Below are positions 57,872-64,000 of a stretch of DNA of 64,000 nt, one piece after another. Each line of letters starts with the position of its first letter. The first letter of the stretch is position 1. A model generated the notes under the pieces. The model worked only from the letters and a program-made list of their open reading frames with translations, was not told where the DNA came from and ran no database searches. The translations under genes and the position numbers were made by a program. Source of the stretch: JACTMZ01 sp044359955 (GTDB lineage: Bacteria > Verrucomicrobiota > Verrucomicrobiia > Chthoniobacterales > JACTMZ01); NCBI GenBank assembly GCA_044359955.1, contig JBIKLF010000010.1, positions 1 through 64,000 of the forward strand, read 5' to 3'.

Positions 57872-58978
57872 ATGAAAATCGGCGTCCCCCGTGAAATCAA
57901 AAAGCAGGAGCATCGGGTCGCGCTGTTGCCGGCCACGGCTTACCAATTGAAGAAGCGCGGCCACGAGGTGCTGGTCGAGCGTGGGGCGGGGGCCGGGTGT
58001 GGCTACCCCGATGCCGACTACGAGGCGGCGGGGGCGACGATGGTGGACACGCACGAGGCGGTGTTTGCTGCGGACCTGATCGTCAAGGTGAAGGAACCGC
58101 AACCGGACGAGATTCCGCTGCTGCGCCAAGGCCAGATTCTTTTCACCTACCTGCACCTCGCGGCGGATAAAACGCTGACGGAATCGCTGATGAAAAGCGG
58201 GGTGACGGGGTTGGCTTACGAGACGATCGAGATCAATCGACGCCTGCCGCTGCTCGAGCCGATGAGCGAGATTGCCGGCCGGATGTCGGTGGTGGTGGGA
58301 GCCAACTGTCTGGCCAAGCACCATGGCGGCAATGGCGTGCTGCTCGGCGGAGTGCCGGGGGTGCTGCCGGGGAAAGTGGTGGTGATCGGCGGAGGGACGT
58401 CGGGAATCAATGCCGCGCGCATGGCGCAGGGGTTGGGGGCCGATGTGACCATTCTGGAAGTTGATCTCGAGCGAATGCGTTTCCTCGATATCACGCTGCA
58501 CACGGCGCATACGCTTTACTCGAACGAGGCGCACTTGCAGGAAGTGCTGCCGCAGGTGGATCTGCTGATCGGTGCGGTGCTGGTGCCGGGCGCGCGCGCG
58601 CCGCGGTTGATCACGCGGGAGATGTTGCGGTGCATGAAGCCGGGGAGCGTGTTTGTCGATATCGCGATCGACCAGGGCGGTTGTGCCGAGACATCGCGTC
58701 CGACAACGCATGAAAATCCGACCTTCGTGGAAGAGGGGGTGATCCATTATTGCGTGGCCAACATGCCCGGCGCGTATGCCCGCACGGCGACGCAGGCCTT
58801 GACCAATGTGACGGCGCGCTATGTCGAAATGATGGCGGATCTCGGGTTGGCGGGCGCGTGTGAGAAGGTGCCGGCCCTGCGGGGAGGGATCAATGTGCAC
58901 GAGGGGAAGTTGACGTGTCCGATGGTGGCCGAGGCGTTTGGGATGAGTGCCGCGCCGCTGGAACTGCGCGGCGCTTAA
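57872..58978 (+). CDS. ald: Alanine dehydrogenase
   Basis: 368 aa, full length. It reversibly deaminates L-alanine to pyruvate with NAD. Diagnostic: MKIGVPREIKKQEHRVALLP, the catalytic Lys in VKVKEPQ, His96 region LFTYLHLAAD, Rossmann GKVVVIGGGTSGINAARMA, and the end segment HEGKLTCPMVAEAFG. The start has a clear AAGGAG 13 bp ahead. It may link pyruvate from other pathways in this window with amino-nitrogen use. Confidence 0.95.
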   Translation: MKIGVPREIKKQEHRVALLPATAYQLKKRGHEVLVERGAGAGCGYPDADYEAAGATMVDTHEAVFAADLIVKVKEPQPDEIPLLRQGQILFTYLHLAADKTLTESLMKSGVTGLAYETIEINRRLPLLEPMSEIAGRMSVVVGANCLAKHHGGNGVLLGGVPGVLPGKVVVIGGGTSGINAARMAQGLGADVTILEVDLERMRFLDITLHTAHTLYSNEAHLQEVLPQVDLLIGAVLVPGARAPRLITREMLRCMKPGSVFVDIAIDQGGCAETSRPTTHENPTFVEEGVIHYCVANMPGAYARTATQALTNVTARYVEMMADLGLAGACEKVPALRGGINVHEGKLTCPMVAEAFGMSAAPLELRGA

Positions 58979-59331
58979 TAAGGCTGAGACTTGAGTTTGA
59001 AGCCTGAGTGAAACGGAGACAGGTCGCTGCGGCGACCAAGCTTGAGTGATACCAATCCTCAAAAGGAGTTGGACTCACGAATGACGATCGGCGGGTAGGG
59101 ACACGCGGCCCGCGTGTCCGTTTTTCAGAGAGCGGACGAGCGGGCCGCTCGTCCCTACCTTAAGAGCCAAAGTCCACAACCTTTTCGGGTTTGGTATGAG
59201 ATGTAGCGGCGGCGTCCCCGCCGCCGGTTGTTTTCGACAACGACCGTCGCCGGGGACGGCGACGCTACACGTAATGTGGCATCGGCATCCTGCCGATGGG
59301 ATTGGGGGCGACATTGGCAGGGATGCCAATG
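58979..59331. repeat. Repeat-filled gap with palindromes, containing element A5
   Basis: No gene. After A5 (listed separately) there is an inverted pair at 59202-59275 (TAGCGGCGGCGTCCCCGCCG ... CGGGGACGGCGACGCTAC). A second palindromic stretch, GGCATCGGCATCCTGCCGAT, lies at 59279-59298. The part at 58983-59050 holds the GAGACTTGAGTTTGAAGCCT motif. Confidence 0.7.
59094..59159. repeat. 66-bp three-stem element, copy A5
   Basis: First hairpin GGACACGCG/CGCGTGTCC (paired changes relative to A1 and A3); second hairpin GGACGAGCG/CGCTCGTCC with a GGC loop. Confidence 0.9.
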
Positions 59332-59955
59332 CTACGTCCGTGGATCGTCCCTCGACCACTCGCGGGTGTTGATCACGCGGCGTTCGAAGGGGGTGGCTGG
59401 GCGGATGAGTTTTTTGTTTTTTTTGGGAACGAATTGGTAGTGGGGGATGGCGTTGAGTTTGTCGTCGATTTCCCAAAGGTCTTCGTGGGTGGTGACCCAG
59501 TAGTCGCCCATGGTGCGGAGGTCGAAGGGGCGGGAGTAAGAGGCGAGGGTCTTCAGTCCGTCGTCACGGAAATATTCGTGGTAGTAGGAGAGAGCCAGTT
59601 CGCGGAAGGTTTTATAGATCGGGTCGCGGTAGCGGACGACGGCGTGGTTGGTTTTGGAAATGGCACCCCAGCGGCCGTGTTCCTTGAAGAGCGCCACGAC
59701 GTGCTCGTCGTCGAATTCGATGGTTTTGAGGTCGAGGAGCAAGGGTGGCTTGCCTTGCAGCCATAAGGCGGTGGCAGCGACGAGGGCGCCTTCCACGCAA
59801 TGCGCTCTGCGTTCGCGCAGGACGCGGCGCGGCGACATGTGGGTGTCGCCGTGTTTTTCGAAATTGATCGGGATCCGGTCGAGGAAGTCCTGGATTTTGC
59901 GCGGGGTGGAGAGTCGGCGCAGGATGGCTTGCTCCTTTGGGGTGAGGCCGAACAT
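59332..59955 (-). CDS. Conserved hypothetical protein, possibly transglutaminase-like
   Basis: 207 aa. No named family was recognised with certainty. RRAHCVEGALVAATALWLQG (Cys53) and DDEHVVALF (His85) followed by GRWGAISKTNHAVVRYRDP recall the Cys-His layout of transglutaminase-like proteases, but no Asp partner is clear. The segment LALSYYHEYFRDDGLKTLASYSRPFDL and the basic VPKKNKKLIRP tail are likely conserved parts. The start is ATG 59955, because the upstream frame runs into hairpin E4. It is divergent from the tmRNA gene. Confidence 0.6.
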   Translation of the reverse strand: MFGLTPKEQAILRRLSTPRKIQDFLDRIPINFEKHGDTHMSPRRVLRERRAHCVEGALVAATALWLQGKPPLLLDLKTIEFDDEHVVALFKEHGRWGAISKTNHAVVRYRDPIYKTFRELALSYYHEYFRDDGLKTLASYSRPFDLRTMGDYWVTTHEDLWEIDDKLNAIPHYQFVPKKNKKLIRPATPFERRVINTREWSRDDPRT

Positions 59956-59967
59956 GGGGGGAAGATA

Positions 59968-60000
59968 GCAAAGCGGCGTCAAGCCGCCGCACTCCAAAAT
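59968..60000. repeat. Family E hairpin, copy 4
   Basis: AAGCGGCGTCAAGCCGCCGC plus ACTCCAAAA; one base differs from the other copies (loop position). Confidence 0.8.
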
Positions 60001-60045
60001 GGACCGGGAGCCGCCGCGGCCCGGCCGGCGGCAGCCAACGGTCGT

Positions 60046-60074
60046 TTGACAAGCGTGCCGTGCGCGCTTAGACT
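60046..60074 (+). promoter_or_regulatory. tmRNA promoter
   Basis: TTGACA (exact consensus), a 17-bp gap and TAGACT (60069-60074), 11 bp before the tmRNA 5' end. Best promoter match in the window. Confidence 0.75.
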
Positions 60075-60085
60075 CTTACTCGTAA

Positions 60086-60438
60086 GGGGGCGTATATGGT
60101 TTCGACTTATGGTGCGAAGCGACGTCTGCATGCCGAGGATGATTCGTTGGCCTCGTTAAAAATCGGATCAAAAAAATAACAGCAGAGAACGAAGATCTCG
60201 CTCTCGCGGCTTAAACGCCCGCGACGGCTTCCAGTTGACGCCTGCTAGGCGGGAAGCCGACGACAGCAGGCAACTCGGCGTCGGGATCGACCGCTGCCGC
60301 CGGGGATCTTCTCGTGGACGATAGGACGAGGGTAGCGTGCGGCCGAGCAGCCCAAGTCCGAATACTCACCGGCCGCTAAGCATGTAGTAGGCGGCGTTCA
60401 GCGGCATGAGGACAGGGGTTCGACTCCCCTCGCCTCCA
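60086..60438 (+). ncRNA. ssrA: Transfer-messenger RNA
   Basis: The 5' end GGGGGCGTATATGGTTTCGA and the 3' end GGTTCGACTCCCCTCGCCTC plus CA are the tRNA-like halves; GGGGGCG pairs with CGCCTCC (one G-U), A60438 is the discriminator, and CCA is not encoded. The tag frame is GCA GAG AAC GAA GAT CTC GCT, then CTC GCG GCT TAA, giving AENEDLALAA; the ALAA end is the usual protease signal. Length 353 nt, a normal one-piece tmRNA. It rescues stalled ribosomes with SmpB, which is not in the window. Confidence 0.95.
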
Positions 60439-60441
60439 GCC

Positions 60442-60543
60442 TTCGCTCGCCGGAGGCGAGACTACGGCTTGGCAAGCCAGCTTGGGACTGCATTCGCTCG
60501 CCGGGGGCGAGACTACGGCTTGGCAAGCCAGTTTGGGACTGCA
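60442..60543. repeat. Two tandem 51-bp repeats behind tmRNA
   Basis: Copies 60442-60492 and 60493-60543 differ at about two positions. Each has the hairpin TCGCTCGCCGGAGGCGAG-like at its left and GGCTTGGCAAGCC at its right. Placed 3 bp after the tmRNA end, they may act as its terminator. Confidence 0.85.
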
Positions 60544-60559
60544 TGAGATCGGAGATGTG

Positions 60560-60802
60560 ATGTTCCATTATGTTTATATTTTGGTTAGTGAAAGCGACGC
60601 TGATCGCCACTACGTTGGGTGCACCACGGATTTGCCGGGGCGGCTGGCCCTGCACAATGAGGGCAAGGTTAGTCACACGGCCAAACACAAGCCTTGGCGT
60701 GTGGAAACGGCGGTTGCTTTCCGTTGCCAAGAAAAGGCTTTCGCCTTTGAGCGGTATCTCAAGTCCGGTTCCGGGCGCACATTTTCCAGGCGGCACTTGT
60801 GA
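60560..60802 (+). CDS. GIY-YIG nuclease-domain protein
   Basis: 80 aa, the size of stand-alone UPF0213/YhbQ-type GIY-YIG proteins. YVYILVSESDADRHYVGCT carries the GIY...YIG pair (YVYIL, YVG), then the Arg in PGRLALHNEGK and the Glu in FERYLKSGSGR. GGAG 5-6 bp before ATG 60560 supports the start. It could be a structure-specific nuclease. Such genes are often found beside tRNA-like genes or carried between genomes; here it lies right after tmRNA. Confidence 0.85.
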   Translation: MFHYVYILVSESDADRHYVGCTTDLPGRLALHNEGKVSHTAKHKPWRVETAVAFRCQEKAFAFERYLKSGSGRTFSRRHL

Positions 60803-60878
60803 CAAGCTTTCGCGCGGCGCGTTGAGCCAGTGGGCCTACCAGGGAGAACGGCTGGGGACGGCGCTGCTCCAGGGTGAC

Positions 60879-61142
60879 TCAGGAATGTTCGAGTTGGCGA
60901 TTGAAGTGGCCGCGCGTCCAGCGGAAAAGAAAAAGAACCACGGGGAGGAGGCAGGCACTCACGGCCATGACAAAGGCTTCAGCTTCCCAACCTTGCTTGA
61001 TCAGGTGATCGAAGAGAACGAGGCCGAGGATGAGCAGACCAATGAAGCCGACGAGCATGCCGAGTGGCATGAGCACGGATTGGAAGATGGCGCTTTCGCG
61101 CTGGCGGGAAAGCCGTTTGGAACGCGGGGTAAATCTGGCCAC
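60879..61142 (-). CDS. Small two-helix membrane protein
   Basis: 87 aa. Basic N-terminus (MARFTPRSKRLSRQR), helix 1 LMPLGMLVGFIGLLILGLVLF, helix 2 FVMAVSACLLPVVLFLFRW, short basic tail. No family recognised. It could share a transcript with the DUF4870 gene 76 bp upstream on the same strand. Confidence 0.5.
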   Translation of the reverse strand: MARFTPRSKRLSRQRESAIFQSVLMPLGMLVGFIGLLILGLVLFDHLIKQGWEAEAFVMAVSACLLPVVLFLFRWTRGHFNRQLEHS

Positions 61143-61218
61143 AGGTCGGCGTTATTTCCCACTAAACGAGACCAGAAGCCGCCTTTCGTCAAATCGGAAA
61201 ATGATGTTCCAAAGCAGC

Positions 61219-61596
61219 CTACTGCAAAATACGGATGGTCAGGGGATAGCGGTATTCCTCGCCGTTGCCAGTCTTCACCGCGGCAATGATCATGAAGACA
61301 ATCCAGAGGATGAAGATGACGGGGAGAATGAGGAGTCCGATCAGGACAAAGCAGAGAACGCCGGCCAGAGCGGCGTAAAGGGTGTAGCTGATCTGGAAGT
61401 TGAGGACTTCCTTGCCGGTGCGGTCAAGGAGGGGACTGTCCGAGCGTTTGATCAGCCAGAGGACGAGCGGGGCGATGATGTTGCCGAAGGGGAAGACGAA
61501 GCCGGCGAAGCCGAGGAGTTGCGTGACCACGGCGAGGGAGTTGTCGGTGGTGGGCTGGTTCGATGGCGCGGGAAGGGGCGGTGGCTGATTTTCCAT
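61219..61596 (-). CDS. DUF4870-domain membrane protein
   Basis: 125 aa. A Pro-rich N-terminus (MENQPPPLPAPSNQPTTD) is followed by three helices. GFVFPFGNIIAPLVLWLIKR, GKEVLNFQISYTLYAALAG and FILWIVFMIIAAVKTGNGEEYRYPLTIR (shown in parts) are the DUF4870/Tic20-like pattern. Role unknown; probably in the inner membrane. Confidence 0.85.
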   Translation of the reverse strand: MENQPPPLPAPSNQPTTDNSLAVVTQLLGFAGFVFPFGNIIAPLVLWLIKRSDSPLLDRTGKEVLNFQISYTLYAALAGVLCFVLIGLLILPVIFILWIVFMIIAAVKTGNGEEYRYPLTIRILQ

Positions 61597-61684
61597 AGGG
61601 GTGAGATCGTTTTTTGGGGCGTGGGTGTCAATGCGGAAAGGCGTGAAGAGAGGGATGAGACTTGAGTTGGAAACTTGAGTGAAA

Positions 61685-61715
61685 GGGTGCGGTCCGCTGG
61701 CCAGCGGACCCTACC
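61685..61715. repeat. 31-bp hairpin repeat, copy 2
   Basis: Identical to 12652-12682, with the palindrome GGTCCGCTGGCCAGCGGACC. It lies 12 bp after the end of the ABC exporter gene and may end its transcript. Confidence 0.85.
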
Positions 61716-61726
61716 GATGGAATTGA

Positions 61727-63472
61727 TCAGCTTTCGTTGAGCAGGCCGGTGCCGGCGCAGAGTTTGGCGTAGAGGCCACCGCGGGCCAGAAGCTCTTCGT
61801 GTTTGCCGCGCTCGACGATGCGGCCTTGGTCGAGGACGAGAATCTGGTCGGCGTGGCGGACAGTCGAAAGACGGTGGGCGATGACAAAGCTGGTCCGTTT
61901 TTGCAGGAGGCGGTCGAGGGCCTGCTGGATGAGCTTCTCGGTGGTGTTGTCGACGCTGGCGGTGGCTTCGTCGAGGAGGAGAACGGGTGGGTCCTTGAGC
62001 AGGGCCCGGGCGATGGAAATGCGCTGCTTTTCGCCGACGCTCAAGCGCACGCCGCGTTCGCCGACTTCGGTGTCGAGTTGTTGGGGAAGTTTTTCCACGA
62101 AGGATGCGGCGTTGGCGGCGCGGAGGGCGGTCCAGAGTTCTTCGTCCGTGGCGTCCGTTTTGCCGAAGCGGAGGTTGTCGGCCACGGTGCCGTTGAAGAG
62201 GAAACTTTCCTGGGAGACGAGTCCGACCACGCGGCGGAGATCTTTTTTGGCGAAGTCGCGGATGTCCTGGCCATCGAGCGTGATGCTGCCGCCGGTTGAT
62301 TCGTAAAAGCGCATGAGGAGTCCGACGAGGGACGACTTGCCTGCGCCGGTGGGTCCGACCAAGGCGACGGTTTCCCCGGGCTTGGCCGTGAGGTTGATCT
62401 CGTGGAGGACGTCGGGTCCGTCGCCGTAGGCGAAGCGGATGTTTTCGAATTTTATTTCGCCGTGGAGCGGGGACGGGAGAGGGGTCTGGCCGGCGTCCGG
62501 TTCGGGCGTGGCGTCGAGGATGTCGAAGACGCGTTTGCCCGCGGCGCGGCCGGCCTGGATGATTTGGTTGAGTTGGTGGAGGCGTCCGACCGGCTCGTAA
62601 AGAAAGCGGACAAGGACGAGAAAGGCGACGAGAACGCCGAGGTCGAGTTTGCCCTGGAGGGCGGCCCAACCGCCGTAGCCGAGGACGACAAGGCTGCCCA
62701 GAGAGGAAAAGAAATTCATCCCCGGGTTGTAGAAAGCCCAGGCGCGCATGACGACGAGGGTGGCTTGGCGGAGCTTTTCGCTCGTGGTGTTGAAGCGTTC
62801 GTGTTCGGCGGTTTCGCGGGCGTAGCCTTTGATTTGGCGGATGCCGTCGAGGTTGTCGTGCAGGAGGGAGTTGAGATCGGAGGCGGCGCGGCGTTGCACT
62901 CCGTAGCGTTGGCCGGCCGTGAGGGTGTAGGCGAGGGCGCCGGCGATGAGGAAAGGGACGGGAGTAAGCGCGCAGAGGGCGAGGGAGGGACTCCACCAGA
63001 GCATGAGACCGAAGACGACGGCGATCTGCAGGATGGCGACGGCACCTTGTTCAATGCCGTCGATGAGGACACGTTCGACACTGCCGACGTCCTCGACCAC
63101 GCGGGTCATGATGTCGCCGGTGGCGCGGTGGTCGAACCAGGTGAGGGGGAGAGATTGCAGCCGTCCGTAAAGGTCGCTGCGCAGATCGAAGAGGACTTTT
63201 TGTTCGAAGGTGTTGTTGAGGAGAATACGCAGGGTGTTGAGTCCGTCCTGGGCGAAGAAGCCGAAGGCCGCGAGCGCGATCATCGGCCAGAGCGCGTCTG
63301 TGTTGCCGCCGCGCAGCACATCGTCGATGATGCGTTGGGTGACGACCGGAAAGATGACGACCATAACGGAGGCGCCGAGCGCGCAGAGCAGGGTGGCCGC
63401 GGCGAGCAGCGGATAGCGGCGGAGGTAGGCGAAGACGCGGGCGAGGATGCGCGGGGATTGGTCGGACGACAT
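61727..63472 (-). CDS. ABC exporter, fused membrane and ATPase domains (MsbA/MDR-like)
   Basis: 581 aa half-transporter. N-terminal six-helix domain (residues about 20-310: LLAAATLLCALGASVMVVIFP ... YLEPVGRLHQL-like), then the nucleotide-binding domain: Walker A GPTGAGKSS, Q-loop VSQESFLFNGTV, signature LSVGEKQRISIARALL, Walker B VLLLDEATASVD, H-loop IAHRLSTVR. The signature has LSVGE in place of LSGGQ, a tolerated variant. It works as a dimer to export lipids, drugs or peptides. With lpxA in the genome an MsbA role is possible, but the neighbours give no clue. Confidence 0.92.
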   Translation of the reverse strand: MSSDQSPRILARVFAYLRRYPLLAAATLLCALGASVMVVIFPVVTQRIIDDVLRGGNTDALWPMIALAAFGFFAQDGLNTLRILLNNTFEQKVLFDLRSDLYGRLQSLPLTWFDHRATGDIMTRVVEDVGSVERVLIDGIEQGAVAILQIAVVFGLMLWWSPSLALCALTPVPFLIAGALAYTLTAGQRYGVQRRAASDLNSLLHDNLDGIRQIKGYARETAEHERFNTTSEKLRQATLVVMRAWAFYNPGMNFFSSLGSLVVLGYGGWAALQGKLDLGVLVAFLVLVRFLYEPVGRLHQLNQIIQAGRAAGKRVFDILDATPEPDAGQTPLPSPLHGEIKFENIRFAYGDGPDVLHEINLTAKPGETVALVGPTGAGKSSLVGLLMRFYESTGGSITLDGQDIRDFAKKDLRRVVGLVSQESFLFNGTVADNLRFGKTDATDEELWTALRAANAASFVEKLPQQLDTEVGERGVRLSVGEKQRISIARALLKDPPVLLLDEATASVDNTTEKLIQQALDRLLQKRTSFVIAHRLSTVRHADQILVLDQGRIVERGKHEELLARGGLYAKLCAGTGLLNES

Positions 63473-64000
63473 TGGGAAGGAAACAGTAAAGGGTCCCGGG
63501 CGGCTGGGCGAGATGTCCCTCGCAGGGGAAAAAGGAGGAGAAAGAGAAAGGCTGAGGCCTGAAACTTGAAACCTGAGTGAGGGGTGGATCGCGCCGTTTG
63601 GCGCGATTTTTCAGGGGGCAACGCCGTCTCGGCCGTGTTGTCTGGTCGTGACGGGCGGGACGCCGATACGCATCAACCTAAAACCGTAGTTGAAAGTTGA
63701 ACGTTGAGAGCCGAAGCAAAGCGGAGACGGCCGGAGGCAATTTATGGTTGAGCGCCGGCGCTCATCACTCAACTTTCAACTACGGTTTTACGCTCAACAC
63801 GATAAGCGAATAATCCCACACTTGAGTAAGTAAATTGTCGATACACGAAAGGGGCAAACTCAAGATCCATGGCTGCGCCTCACCGGAATGCCCGGAGTGC
63901 GTCAGTCAGGCAGAACCACTTTTACAGACAGATTGTTGCACTGCCCGAGCAATCGCACGGCACCGGGTTGTGCAATCAGCACTGAAACCCAAGACACTCA
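63473..64000. repeat. Intergenic end region with a long inverted repeat
   Basis: Exact 21-bp arms at 63680-63700 and 63769-63789 (from ACCGTAGTTGAAAGTTGA) enclose a family F core (63704-63745). 63593-63612 is a GATCGCGCCG...CGCGCGATTTTT-like hairpin with T-run, perhaps a terminator, and 63613-63655 the GC-rich repeat also at 30512. From 63800 to 64000 nothing is recognised; both strands lack a convincing frame. Confidence 0.7.

Noticed and set aside
60442..60543. Possible CRISPR
   Set aside because: Two directly adjacent 51-bp units without spacers are a tandem repeat; no Cas gene is present.
60398..60805. Minus-strand frame with two 17-residue repeats (MQSQTGLPSRSLAPGER type)
   Set aside because: It is a translation of the 51-bp tandem repeats and the tmRNA 3' end, not a protein.
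1..64000. Complete insertion sequence or transposase gene
   Set aside because: No DDE, Y1 or serine-transposase motif was found in any frame; the many palindromes carry no gene of their own.
63800..64000. Short minus-strand frame of about 32 codons near the right edge
   Set aside because: Too short, no ribosome-binding site, ends inside the inverted repeat.

Overview
This is a GC-rich (roughly 60-65 %) chromosomal segment of a Gram-negative bacterium. It is most likely a member of the Verrucomicrobiota, and Opitutia-like is my best guess. The pointers are lpxA (lipid A), a PEP-CTERM exported protein, a type I sulfatase encoded next to its own formylglycine-generating enzyme, a GyrA with an unusual quinolone pocket, and intergenic spaces packed with short palindromic repeats. 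The taxonomic call is inference; no rRNA is present. No complete transposase, tRNA or CRISPR array was seen.

Layout. 1-6000: a truncated tyrosine recombinase abuts a four-gene minus-strand sulfatase cluster (sulfatase, outer-membrane barrel, HAD phosphatase, FGE) with a divergent AraC regulator. 6360-14846: mostly housekeeping genes (lipase-like lipoprotein, rarA, proA, acylphosphatase, ABC ATPase, alpha/beta hydrolase, FMN-dependent hydroxyacid oxidase). 15030-22540: a DUF4143 ATPase, cupin, SDR, polyprenyl synthase, PEP-CTERM protein, radC, lpxA and a RelE/Phd toxin-antitoxin pair. 22637-25583: a translationally coupled photolyase-family operon containing a protein with apparently inverted domain order. 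25643-30421: gyrA, then an eda-kdgK operon that converts 2-keto-3-deoxygluconate to pyruvate and glyceraldehyde-3-phosphate.

32155-40027 is a seven-gene minus-strand catabolic operon: 2-hydroxyacid dehydrogenase, malate:quinone oxidoreductase, fumarylacetoacetase-family hydrolase, AhpD-like protein, fused E1 alpha-beta, E2 and an SDR. An AraC gene lies just downstream. It looks built to cleave a diketo- or keto-acid and oxidise the resulting 2-keto acid or acetoin-type product to an acyl-CoA; the AhpD-like protein may draw electrons from the lipoyl group. A second small catabolic group (metallo-beta-lactamase protein, SDR, sialate O-acetylesterase-like protein) follows at 40632-44346.

44392-48869 is an accessory patch: an AbiE-type toxin-antitoxin operon, a truncated HsdS, a second DUF4143 ATPase plus the relic of a third, and two adjacent tiny secreted Cys-rich proteins. 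48945-54692 is a complete seven-gene Mrp Na+/H+ antiporter operon, converging with a Ca2+/Na+ exchanger gene. 55860-63472 carries a CbiX-like chelatase, a glyoxalase-family protein, a BrnTA toxin-antitoxin pair, alanine dehydrogenase, tmRNA with a recognisable promoter, a GIY-YIG nuclease, small membrane proteins and an ABC exporter.

The most striking unexplained structure is the dispersed-repeat landscape. Five copies of an exactly 66-bp element fold as two hairpins closed by a terminal stem, with compensatory base changes between copies. At least six other repeat families fill the intergenic gaps, and some touch coding ends.
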